A DNA stretch of 64,000 nucleotides from Clytia hemisphaerica (taxonomy: Eukaryota; Cnidaria; Hydrozoa; Leptothecata; Clytiidae), in the NCBI GenBank assembly GCA_902728285.1, contig CACVBU010000943.1, positions 186,001-250,000 on the forward strand. Reading direction: 5' to 3'. A program made the translations under genes and the position numbers. The first letter of the stretch is position 1. Every line of letters starts with the position of its first letter. Below are positions 36,011 through 47,434 of this stretch, piece after piece. The notes beneath the pieces are model-generated. The model was given only the letters and a program-made list of their open reading frames with translations. It did no database searches and was not told where the DNA came from.

Positions 36011-36491
36011 TTCTTTTCGGTACGAAGCAGAACTATAGATAATTTTGAGACTTTCCCAAAAAAAACCGCTACGATTTATGTCTTAGAGTATGGTACCGTT
36101 AGGGCTAATTTCGTCAACACATCAAGTTCCGTAGCCTTAAGTATTTTTCTTGAACTGAGGAACGCCTAAAACCCATCACATGGGTGATTCATGTCAGTAA
36201 TTGAATGTAAGAATCATCTGTCTATCTGTTAGTACTTGATGAACGTTATCAACAAACCACATATAAAAAATATTTGCTACAAATCTTGAAATAACTAATT
36301 AACTTGTGGTTAGACGTTTGAGGTAATGTCAGCCAAAAAAGTAAAACTCATCTATCAAGACAGTCTGTTAGTAGAAACGTGAACTTTCGACACAGATGAG
36401 GGGTAGAGAAACTGACTGAAAGGCCTTTTACTAGGGCTAGGATTTTGAAATCTTTTACCATCGTGTCCAAGGCCCACTCCTTTGAGAATCG
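36011..36491. other. Spacer between LINE 5' end and secreted gene 2
   Basis: No gene is recognised. The 5' boundary of the LINE is not sharp, and I could not identify target duplications. Confidence 0.4.
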
Positions 36492-36500
36492 TATATAAAG
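36492..36500 (+). promoter_or_regulatory. TATA box of secreted gene 2
   Basis: TATATAAAG lies 98 bases before the start codon at 36,598. Confidence 0.6.
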
Positions 36501-36597
36501 GTGGCAAATTTCTGGTTAACATCAAATCAAAATTGAAGAGAAAAACAACGATCAACAATCAGCAATCAACTGAAATCAATCTGAAAATTTTAACAAG

Positions 36598-39500
36598 ATG
36601 AGGAGATCAACAATTCTTCTTTTTCTAATTGGAATCTTTTTGAAAGGTAGGAATACTCCATGATTCTTTTCACTTTAAAATCTCACAACTCACAAGTAAA
36701 ACTGTTACTTCTGAACACGGATAAATCAAGGTCATTTGTTCTTTTGGTATTTTATGACTCCAAATATGGATGCTCCCATAGTTAATCAAGTACGTAAATT
36801 TCAGCCTACTTCAATAACGAGGTTGGCATCTGTAACTGCAATAAATATGAATAACTCAATTTTGAATTTCATTTCAAGGTTCACTTGGGACTGACGAGAG
36901 ATGTTACCCAGACATGTTTGTCCAAAAGAGAAGTAAGTGATTATTATGTCCATATATAACACTCCTGTCTCAGTGACCAACTGGGGAGTTTCTCGGTCAG
37001 TGGGATGAAATGAATGAGTTATATATAAAACATGTTTAAAGCCGCTGCGCCTGTCGCAAGTCAGGGACTCCAGATTGCATTGGTTGGGTTTTTGAGTGGG
37101 TTTTGGTGTTTGTGTTTTTCTGCTTGGCTTTTTAAGCTTTATGTCTATTGGTTTGTTGGTTCTTTTTCGCATAAAATTCTCATTTCTTGACAGGATGTTT
37201 GATTGGTTTGATTTATATATTTAGAAAAATTCAAAAAAATGGAAAAAACGTATAATTATAAAAATATTAGTGCCTTTTTATGTTTCATCTTTATTTTATT
37301 TAGTATTTTCAACACTTTCTCTCCTTGAGGTCAGATCTCTGATCTTCATCATATATATATACGAAATCTGATCTATATAATCCTATAATCCTTGGGTATA
37401 TGTTATACAAGGGTGGTATAAGTTTATCATTTTTACCGAGTCTTAGCAAAAAATCGAATCACTAGCGTACCTTAAAATTACTCATTCAAACATCTCTAAA
37501 AACGCCGTTCATGATTTTACATTGGCATCTATCATGTTTTAGGATAGACTAATGATTGCACCATATACTATCAGACATTTTCATTGATTTTTCTTTTAAT
37601 AGCACGACCAGTGACAACTTTATCCAAAGCTGTGACTGACTTGGTACACACAGAAACAGATGCTCACATCCAATCGGCATTAAAAGCTGTCCTCTCAAAA
37701 CCAGATGAATATGTTTGTCACTCTTCAAAACCCAATGGTTATGATTTAGGAATCACACATTCAACAAGAATCATATTCCCAGAAAACCTAAGAATTAATG
37801 GAATCTCCAGCTTCAAGCCAAAGATCTATTGTCATCTAAATGGTTTATTCAGAAGCTCAGGCGATGAAAAATACTATTACCTTGGTCAATACAAAGGATC
37901 TTACCAAGTTTCTAAATGGTTGTCACTTCTTGACCCTCATTTCTTCTTTAAAAACGCTCACGGCATATACTCAGTATTCACCAGTGGTAGATTCTATCCA
38001 TGCTCATCCAAAAAACAACCAGATTACAATGGATTAGTGAATGTTGGTTCCCGTAATGCAAAAAGATTCGCTGTTGAGAAAAACAACATGTTATCACTCA
38101 TATGGCCTCATTACTATATGGCCCAACATGGTGAATCGAAAGCTGATCTCATATTGAGATGGAGAGATTACGTCATCTTCTCCGATGAAGTGTTATACTA
38201 TGCTACACAACATAGCAGTAATAATCATTTCTTTATTATCGACCAGAAAATGAAACTGAAAGCAACGCCAACCTCTACTCCAATCAACGCAAAAGGAGAC
38301 TTTGACATCCAACCAAACTTCTGGTCCTTCAAAGTACATATTCAAAGAAAACACTGGACACGATTTGTAGATGAATTCTTTCCCAAGACAATTCCTTTCA
38401 CCCTCATACCATCACTTTGTTTGAAGAAAGATATCGTTAGCAAGATTGGTGATCTTGAGGTAAGTCAAAATTAAATATATCCTTAAAGGAAATCTCTCAA
38501 ATAAAGACGCTATAGTCTAACCCTAATAACCCTGTGACCCCGGGGGGGGGGAGGGTACTAGGGCAAGATGGGTTACAGGGATGCTCCGCTGGTCAGGGTA
38601 CCTTTTTTAACCTCCACGAGTCCCAGGTAGGGTCGCAAAAACACCAAAATAGAAAAATCAGTCCCTCGTAGGGTGCCTATTTTTGGAAAATTTGGGGAAA
38701 AAGTAGAGAATTTGAGAAAATTTTGGAATTTCAGTCCCATTCAGGGTCACTTTTTTCGCAAATTTCGATTCCCACGTAGGGTCCATTTTTCGAGCCTCAG
38801 TGGAGCCCCCCCCGGGCCTGTGACGAAATCAACCAACAATCTCTGATCTAGTCTCGATTTCCAGACCATTATTCTTTTAACACAAAACGTAGGAGCAACC
38901 CTGCCTCAAAGTTAAAAAGAAGAAAAAAAATCGTGCGGGAAGTTAGATATTTAATGGGAAAAGCAATTTTACTAGACTACTAATTTAAACACTCGAAAAG
39001 TAAACAAACTTCTAGGTACGTTTTTTCTACTACTGTAAAAGAAGCTTTTGAGTAAAACTGATGTTAATTAGTAGTATAGTTCTAGATTACCTCTGGTCCA
39101 TAACATATGTTCTTGTCTTAAAGCTTGTAGTATATGGCGTATCATCAAATCTTTTTTTCAGAGCCTCACATTGACAACTAAACATGGCCGTAAAGACAAC
39201 GAAGTACTTGACGGTATCCCAAAATATGAGATTGCGGCTCAAGGTTACATCAGAACGCAATTTCATCCTGATCCTCTGCTTGAAGATAGCGTTCATTTTT
39301 CGTTTACTACAAGTGCTGGAAATGTCCATGATTTTGAGATTACTTTCGATAAATCAGAAAACAAGTGTTATGGTGAAGGGGTAAGATCTTCAAGACATTT
39401 CTCTGGAAAAAACTGTAACTTTAGCTAAAATAGATTGCACCTCAAAATATCTTAACCCCGTTGCAATTCTATTTTAGCTTGAAAATTGTTCAATGGATTT

Positions 39501-39939
39501 TTAAAGCGAGTGTACTCGATACTTCTCTCAATTAAAAGAATTTCAAGAATCTCAAGCCTGTACATTCAGTATTTGTCTCGTAAACCGATTCCCCTTTAAA
39601 GTTGTTTAGCTTTTTTGAAACACCTAACCAGAATCATTTTCTCTTTTTGTTAAGGAAAAAGATGAATTTGACGCTGTTTTGAAGAAATTGTCAAACGAGG
39701 CGATCTTTTTACAAGGATTACCCTACAATGTGCGCGATGAAAAGCCAAGACCATACGAAGGTAGTTTTCCGTGTAATAGTGGCTTCCGACTCAACTCTAT
39801 CAAGTTTGAATACCAGCGTGGTTTTCCAGTTCGTTCTTTATATCACATTACCGTTAGCTGGACTGATGATAATAAGCAACTACATGAGAAAAAATTGTAT
39901 ATGAAGTTCCACGACTTTTGGAACACTATTTCTGATTAA
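36598..39939 (+). CDS. Secreted protein of unrecognised family, member 2
   Basis: Five exons: 36598..36646, 36879..36932, 37603..38459, 39162..39380, 39655..39939 (phases 1,1,0,0), giving 487 residues. It opens with a signal peptide (MRRSTILLFLIGIFLKG), then CYPDMF as in member 1. Shared islands with member 1 are LSLLDPHFF, GRFYPCS, IWPHYYMAQHGE, LKATP and FFPKTIPF, in the same order. The last two exons carry further cysteines (KCYGEG, FPCNSG). No transmembrane segment, and no domain that I know. Overall identity to member 1 is low outside the islands, so the duplication is old or the proteins evolve fast. It is expected to be extracellular; the function is unknown. Introns 2 and 3 are enlarged, and intron 3 holds a hAT-like MITE. 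Confidence 0.9.
38539..38816. mobile_element. hAT-like MITE in intron 3 of secreted gene 2
   Basis: The termini are CCCGGGGGGGGG and CCCCCCCCGGG. They are flanked by the exact 8-base duplication CCTGTGAC (38,531..38,538 and 38,817..38,824), the size made by hAT and P-type transposases. The 278-base body has GTAGGGTC words and no gene. Confidence 0.82.
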
Positions 39940-39980
39940 ATTCTTTTGTAATTTTCAGATATCTTATAAAACCTCTTCAG

Positions 39981-39986
39981 AATAAA
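39981..39986 (+). terminator. Poly(A) signal of secreted gene 2
   Basis: AATAAA lies 42 bases after the stop codon. Confidence 0.6.
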
Positions 39987-40099
39987 TCTTCTTGCAGAAT
40001 ACGTTGGTGTTTACATTTCTCAACCGTCAGTGAAATAATAACCAATGTCTGAATACCGCTTTAAATTCCCTATAAAGAATTAGTTGAAAGTAATTAATT

Positions 40100-40370
40100 T
40101 ATTAGACAGTGGGGGTAAAAATAACGGACGAAAGCTCGATGGGGATAGTCCCCTGCTTCTTATGGCTGGGGATTTGGATTCCATTGTTTTCGAGCCAGGA
40201 AATTCAGTGGGGATGGGAAAAATAGAATAATCTTTTGCAGTGAGGATCTGCTTATCTAATTTTTTTCAGTTGGGACAAAAAATAGAGTGGGGACGATATT
40301 TTGGCCAATTTTTCCAGTTGGAAGAGTTCCCAGTGGGTCTGTGAGAAGGGGGTGCAGAAATTTATTCTTT
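40100..40370. mobile_element. Dispersed repeat family M, copy 3 (inverted, diverged)
   Basis: G-rich on the plus strand (GGGGATGGGAAAAATAGAAT, GAGTGGGGACGATA, CAGTGGGTCTGTGAGA). Read on the minus strand it resembles copies 1 and 2, including CCCAC...GGGAACTC and CGTCCCCACTC words. Alignment by eye is approximate. Confidence 0.45.
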
Positions 40371-40599
40371 GTAATCTTGATAAATTAGTTCTATTTATAC
40401 TGAAACGATTAATTTGTCTGAGACGAGCAATTTAGAAAATGAGCATTATGGAGGAGTGTACTATCCATTCATGTTTTAATAAACAGGATCTCCTCCACAT
40501 TGAACATCTTTCGTTGCTAAGGTTGATTGACGTCATCCATCTGGATTGTTACAACTGACTCATTCCGAAACGGTGCTAGTTAAGTGTTATAAATGGTTC

Positions 40600-40835
40600 T
40601 ACAGAGGTACACATTTTTAAGAACAAACTATATAAAAGAACATAAGGCTTCGATGGCTAAAATTTTAAAGCTTTGCGGAATCTAAAACTTCCAATTACTA
40701 AAAGAAATTACATGCAATTTACTCACAAAAGGTGAAAATAAGAACATCTTAAGAACATTTTTAGGCTTAAAACTCAAAAAGGTTAGGCACATCCGAAGAC
40801 TTTAAAAATCTTTGAATGTTCTTATACAAGAAGAA
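40600..40835. repeat. Dispersed repeat D, continuous copy of repeat C
   Basis: Continuous through the site where the copy at 21,815 carries the piggyBac-like MITE: GCTTCGATGGCTAAAATTTTAAAGCTTTGCGGAATCTAAAAC (split here as GCTTCGATGGCTAAAATTTT and AAAGCTTTGCGG). The ends carry AAGAACA / TGTTCTTAT in inverted arrangement. Confidence 0.7.
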
Positions 40836-41608
40836 AGTGTACGCAGAGGTAGATTAACATATTTTAGTGAGATCATCACGTAACTTGACCTCAGATGAAT
40901 CAAAACAAATTTTGATGAGAAGTTTAGTGGTCTCCATGGTTTATTGTTTGGGCTACTTCAACCATAAGCCAAACAACCTTCAAAATGACAATTCATATAT
41001 GATATTCGACACCCCTTACCAACCAGACAAATACTGATTGATACTAAAGACAATAGATTCTTTTGTTATTTACATCAACTTCGTATTATCTCTTCAGGGG
41101 GTCAAAACTAGCGGAAATCACTAGTGTCAAATTTTTATTGAGATATCTCAATATACAAAAACTTTTCTTTTAACCTTATTCTCGATAGGAATTTTCACTT
41201 AAGCGGGAGTTTGTTTTTAAAATCATTGAATGTAAATACTGACAATCTGAGTGGTCGTCATTTTTAAAGATAAAACTTTGTGAGATCAAGTCATCATCAA
41301 AGACTGCTCTATATGTTAATCGTGTTGCTGGGGTTGCAAACTATTTTGTCAGACATATAGGATTACTGTGTGGTCGATTTTTTTCGGTCAATCAACCTGA
41401 GCTTTTTCGATTTTTGTCTTTATTATCCAGCTGCGGTTAATGTGCTATGGACACATCATCAAGGCTGGATTTGAGCACGTTATGTTAAATAACAGGACAA
41501 AAATTTTCCTCTCTTATGTAATTTAAGACTGGGTTGAAAAAGAGACCAGTCTATTGAAAATAATTAAAAAAGACTTGTAACATATTCGTTGAGAATCCTC
41601 AAATCAAG
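40836..41608. other. Upstream region of the LOXL gene
   Basis: No gene or repeat is recognised between repeat D and the LOXL start codon, and no convincing TATA box. Confidence 0.4.
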
Positions 41609-44600
41609 ATGGTAAGGTTAGTGAAGAGATCGATTTTATTGGTATTGACGTATTTGCTGGTGAAAGTAGACTCCATAACAATCCATGTTAATACAACACT
41701 ACGGTTATCTGGTGGAAACAGCTCTTTTGAAGGGAATGTGGAAATCTTATACAAAGGACAATGGAAATATATTTGTGATGATTATTGGGATATTCGGGAT
41801 GCAAAAGTCGTCTGCCGGCAGCTTGGATATACAAAAGCTATAATAGCTACCCGAGGGTAAGGAAGGGTTAAATTCAATCTTTTGCCTTTGTGATGGATTC
41901 CTATTGGATACAATGAAACAAAAACCCCAAATTTTTTTAACGTGGATATATGATTCCTCATCTAGGCAAAGGGGATTTCATTAAAGCATTACATTTCTAA
42001 GTTATGTAAAAGTATTTTGACTAACACTCTCAAGCGCCAACTTGAAACCTGACCCAGTTGCGGGATCGACATGAAACACATCTCAATAGTGTAATACCTC
42101 ATGAAATACCGAACCTACCTTAGCCTAGACCAAACCAAATCTGATTTAGATTTAGATAAATCTAATTCAGTGGTACTTACATGGTATCGAATTTCTTTTA
42201 TTTTTGAAGCTCTTTTTTGAAAAAGTAGTAGATTTTCTTTTAGCTTTTTAAAGCTGGAAAGAAAAAATAAATGTATAGTTGTTGAATAATACCGTACATC
42301 ATACGCCCAAGTTCAGGAGTTGCCATAAAGCCATTATGGTAATAACCGGGAGGCCACATTGCTATACATTGTTGTTTAATAATAAAAATCAAAGCCAAGC
42401 TATTTGACAAAAATCTTTCCCATCTAGGTCGTATTATCCTATCAGCCACAACAGCTCGTACTGGCTAGATAATGTGCAATGTTGGGGCAGTGAGCCTGAT
42501 ATAGATGCCTGTAAACATCGTTCGTACGGCTCGCATAACTGTAAACATGGCACGGAGCTGGCTGGTGTTGTTTGTACTGATGTCACAGACGTTGACGTGA
42601 AGAAGCCAGTGCCTTCTAAAGCCAGTGGACAAGAGGTATGATCGCATTTCGGTTTGCTTAGAAACCCCTTAGAAAGCACTCATTAATCAAATATAACCCT
42701 GCCTCGAATTTTTAGCTTTGCACCCTAACCATATTTTGCGTTCAATATACTACAATGCTTGTGCCAAAAGCTGCATAAAAGGGTAGTTAGGTTTTTGAAA
42801 AGTCAATAGGTCTACAAAGTATACATACACTCAAAACTTTTGTCAAGGTGGAATGGGGGAGTGTCAAGTTAAGGTTCATTCTCCGTTTTATCTTTAACAG
42901 GTCGAGGATATAAAACTTCGATTGGTTGGACCCTCAAAACACGGTTTCATATCTGAAGGATTTTTGGAGATCAATGTCGATGGAGTCTGGGGTGGAGTAT
43001 GCGCAGATAAGTGGACTGGTGTCGAGTCTTTTGTTGCTTGTGGTAACCTTGGATACCCTGACACTGTGGTAAAGAAATGATCTATCAAGAATTCTAAATC
43101 TTTTTCAAATTTAAGTTGAGATAAAACCACTGAAACGGAAAAAATTTAACTCAATAATAGCAATTTTATGTTTTCTGAAACAATGATGGTTATTTTTTAA
43201 TTTGACGATTTGACTGTCTCTTGACTAGTTAAGAACAATAGTGAAATCAGCACCTTTACTGTCCTCAAATTTCGCAGGTCAAAACTGCGAGCTTTCCCAA
43301 ATCGTATTATTCACTCTTCCTTTGTCAAAAAAATAAATGTTCATAGACTCGTTAATATATTGTCAGTAGACGATATCGGCTTCACATGAAAACTCAGATT
43401 TGATCCCCCGAGAATTCCCCATAATGCTTTGTACAGAAAAAATTTCACTGTAAACTTTTTTTCGCGCAAAGCATTGTGGACAATATTCAGGGGTCAAATC
43501 TGAGTTTTCACCTTAATCCGATATCGTCTATTATTGGGTTCAGTGTTAAAACTGAGAACTAAAGCTAAAGAATTTATAGCCCTCCTTTTACAGAAGTTCT
43601 TTAAAATATTTCACATCATAGGATTCGAAGATCGTTGTACCAGATGAAGTGCAACGTGAAATTTACGAAGAGAAGCTCACTCATTACTGGATGTCAAGAG
43701 TTTATTGCGATGGCAAAGAATCCACTCTCTATGAATGCCAACACGCTGGATGGAAGAAACATACCTGCAAATCGAAACCTGTTTATTTGACCTGCAAAAG
43801 ATCTCCATTCATCAATGGATCACGTTTCGATAAAGTCGAGATGAATGTAAGTAGCGTAGACAGGAGGGGCGCAACATTTGTATAAGAAAGCAGATTTTTT
43901 TATCTATTCATTACGCCCCTCCTGTCTACGCTTCTGCTTATTGCAATGCTCTTAATCTTATACTTTTTTCGGGTGTACCTTGATATCTCTTGGTGGGCTC
44001 TTCTTTAAAGGCTATTTCAAGTATAATGAAGGTCAAATTGAGTCGTTATGAATCTCAGTAGCATGGTAGGTCGATCAAAACTGGCGGGGCAATTTTTGAG
44101 TGGTCCCCTCCCCCCTGACACGACGCTACTGTTATGAATGTTATCGAGTCACTACATCGAGTAATAAAAACATGATCGTTTGCACTATTTATTACATTCC
44201 TAGAACCATAATATTCGTTTCCGTTCTGGATCACGCCATTCAGAAGGGCGTGTAGAAATCCGCCACGAAGGGCGTTGGGGTACGATATGTGATGATGGGT
44301 GGGATATCACTGATGCAAATGTAGCTTGTCGACAGATGGGATTTGGATCAGCTTTTGAGGCTATTCATTATGCTGGATTCGGACATGGCGTTGGAAAGGT
44401 AAGTGCAAGAGTTTCATTTTCGTTTGTTAATTACCGAAAGCGAGAAAAATGTACAAAAAGTAACTTGAGATTCTTTTCAAAGTTTTCCAATACAGTATCT
44501 AATGTAATCCTGTCAAAATCTTGTCAATATAATCTGTACCATAACCTAGGACTGGATTGCCAACATTTGCATATTGAAACGACCTCAATCAAATAGCTAA

Positions 44601-47434
44601 CTAAAATAGAAGATGTTTTTGTCTTAAGGTTTGGCTTGACCAAGTGATTTGTAATGGTACGGAGAAGAATATTCACAATTGCAGCCATCTTGGGTGGGGC
44701 GTGGGTGATTGTGGACACCCTGAAGATGCGGGTGTCAAATGTCATTTTCCGTATACCAGTGATCAAGAAGAGGGAAAGGTAAACAAGAGTTTCCATTCAA
44801 TACAGAACTATAATTTTTATAGTTTTTATAAGAACTAAGAAACTGTTCCTGAGGCTCAGATGTGCTTAATTATTAATGGCAAAATTGATAAAAAAATAAT
44901 GCTTTTACCCTTTATTTGCTAGAAATTCGTTAAGATTCAACTTTGTTTTAAATTGCTTTTTGTTATTTGGGTTAGCCTCGGTGTCTTAAAAAATGTTCTT
45001 ATGAAAAAAAGTTAAAAAATCTCAAAATGTTATTTTCCAGCTTCGAGTAACCGGAGGACCTCACTCTCATCTAGGCCGTCTCGAAGTGTTTTCTGATGGA
45101 GTTTGGCAGGGTATATGTGGTATGGGGTTCGGACCACGGGAAGCTGAAGTCGCTTGCCGACAAGCTGGTCTTGGGTACGCCGTTCGAGGCTTCAGTACTT
45201 CAAAACACGGTAGGTTCAATGTTTATCAAACGGGGGTCATCGAATGCTTACTTTATATGTAGTGAAAAAGTAGTATAGCTTGAGAATCCTTATTTATATA
45301 GTGCACAATAAGGGTTTAACAGCTTGAACTCTTAAAATTGCACACGATAACAAGAAAATTGTTTCGAAATAAGGCACATTTGAGAAAAAGCCTAAAAAAG
45401 TGGAAGGGCGAAGTTTTATATAAAATCATTGAAAGAATTCCCCCTGAAATGGCAGTTTCTTAGTCTCCGTGGTGAAATAGTAGCAAATACTTATCCATTT
45501 TGTTTTGAATTAATTTGCTTCTTCTATTATCAGGATTGAACCGACGAAAAGGGCTTTACAACATAAAATGCTCAGGGGACGAATTGCGACTTCAGTACTG
45601 TCATCATGAAACAGATAAGACGGGACGATGTCGCTATTATGAAATGGCTTCAGTGGAATGCTCCCGATGTAAGTCTTCCGATATTGTTTAGTTCATTAAG
45701 GCTCGAGACATTTTTATCTCCATTGATTTTCAGAGTTTTTGTATAGTTTTTTTATCAATATATATTAATATCGTGAACAGTAGTTCTAGCGCGTATAATT
45801 TCAAAACCATTATTCAATCTTCTTCATTGAGAAATATTGGGAATAGTTTATTTTGGCTTCTTCCTTTCAGACGCTCCTGATATAGTAATGGATTATCGAG
45901 AAATGAAACGATCGATGCGAATCGAATCTCGACCTTTTAACGAATTAACATGTGCATTCGAAGAAAAATGTCTTTCCTCATCTGCAAATAACTATTACTG
46001 GTACCAAGCCTACGGTCATGCGATGCAACGCACGTTGATCCGATTCACATCCCGATTTTGGAATCGGGGAACATCGGATTATCGACCTGATGTTCACAAG
46101 GATAGATGGGAATGGCATGATTGCCATGCGCATTATCATTCGATGGAAAGATTTGCTGATTACGATTTAGTCGGTGAGTTAAGTGTCATGATTTGCCGTA
46201 GTTCTTTGGTTGAAAATTTCATCAAGACTATACGTCCAATACAGTAATGGATTGAATAAAAGTGTTAAATTTAGTCTGATTCGAAGGCAGAGGTCAACTA
46301 ACATGTAATAATATAAAGAAGTACTAATCAGCTAAGGGGTTTCAGTGTCTTGCTTGCCACTTAATTCATCTTTTAGGTGAGACTTTATTTTTTCTGATGC
46401 AAGTAGCCTACAGTAAATTTGAATTTTGATTTACCATAACCATTTGTCTTTAAATAGCATTATTTCAATCGATTGAAACCTTATTTCAGATTTCTTTGAA
46501 TTTCTTTCTTTTTAGATCGTAATGGTATAAAAAGATCAGAAGGTCAAAAAGCAAGTTTCTGTTTGGAAGATAGTAAGTGTGATCACAGTGTTTCAAAACG
46601 TTACAACTGTACTGGGAAGGCTGACCAGGGCATCAGTGTCGGATGTGCTGATAATTATAAATTCAACATCGATTGCCAATGGATTGACGTGACGGGGCTG
46701 CAATATGGAGAATACACGTTACGTGTGATTGTAAACCCTATACGTAAAGCCTTGGAAAGTGACTACCTGAATAACGTAGTGGTCTGTAAAATAGACATGA
46801 AATCGCAGACGGATATCACAGTGGAAGAATGTAAATTAGGTAAGTTCCTTTTGGCTACAGAGAGCATATTCACAGAGAGGGGAACGTGAAATGGAACAGT
46901 TGTATAACAAGAGACATGGGTGTAAATTAAGACAAGGCTTTGGATATGGTAGGCTGTAAAAATGGAACAGGGGTTTCTAAAATGGTACAGGGCTCTCTTA
47001 TAGGTCATAAATGCGTAACAGGAGACAGGGAAAGTCAATTAAGGCTTAATAAGAGGCGAGGGTAAAGCATGAGGATGAGCGTGTAAAATGAGACAGGGGA
47101 TCGCACGAGGGAGCTAAAAAAACAGGGATGCAACACAAGACAGGGGTATAGAGTTTATAATAGACAAGACTGTCAAAACGCGCGACAGTTAAAGTTTACT
47201 ACAAGACTATTATCTAAAATGTCTTCCTTTTTCTCGACTATTTTAGATGACGAATGCTTACAACTTTCACATGGAGGTACTGCTGATGGAGCATGCTGTA
47301 AATTCCCTTTCATATACAAAGGCAAAGAATATCGTTCATGTACGACAAAGGGTACAGAGAAATTTAAAAAACAATTTCAATGGTGTTCAGTAACTACTGA
47401 TTATGATAAAGATAAAATGTGGGGACTTTGCTGA
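41609..47434 (+). CDS. Lysyl oxidase-like protein: signal peptide, four SRCR, LOX catalytic domain, C-terminal FN2
   Basis: Eleven exons: 41609..41856, 42428..42635, 42901..43068, 43622..43846, 44204..44398, 44629..44778, 45041..45209, 45534..45668, 45871..46173, 46516..46839, 47247..47434, giving 770 residues. LOX enzymes are secreted copper amine oxidases that oxidise lysines of collagen and elastin-like matrix. A signal peptide occupies residues 1-22. Each SRCR domain is built from two exons (about 28-145, 153-275, 284-390, 398-499), with typical motifs such as [10 protein letters not shown]...VCRQLGY and [10 protein letters not shown]...ACRQMGF. The LOX domain (about 500-705) keeps the copper site [11 protein letters not shown] and both cofactor residues, the lysine in QKASFCLED and the tyrosine in [11 protein letters not shown]. 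The last exon encodes a fibronectin type II module ([31 protein letters not shown]), which the vertebrate LOXL2/3/4 enzymes of the same SRCR-LOX layout do not have. Confidence 0.95.
43367..43530. mobile_element. Foldback MITE in LOXL intron 3
   Basis: The arms start TAGACGATATCGGCTT and end CCGATATCGTCTA, with inner matches AAAACTCAGATTTGA / TCAAATCTGAGTTTT. It is flanked by TA-containing sequence only; a TA duplication is possible. The terminal TAGACGAT recalls family K, but the bodies differ. Confidence 0.75.
43853..43932. repeat. Perfect 19-bp-arm hairpin at the 5' end of LOXL intron 4
   Basis: AGCGTAGACAGGAGGGGCG (43,853..43,871) and its exact complement (43,914..43,932) enclose 42 bases. 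The left arm begins directly after the splice donor GTAAGT (43,847..43,852), so in the pre-mRNA the stem would abut the U1 site. Confidence 0.9.
46860..47160. repeat. Degenerate purine-rich array in LOXL intron 10
   Basis: Irregular reiteration of GAGACAGGG, AAATGGAACAGGG and GTAAA words, with no strict period. No coding role is seen. Confidence 0.6.
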
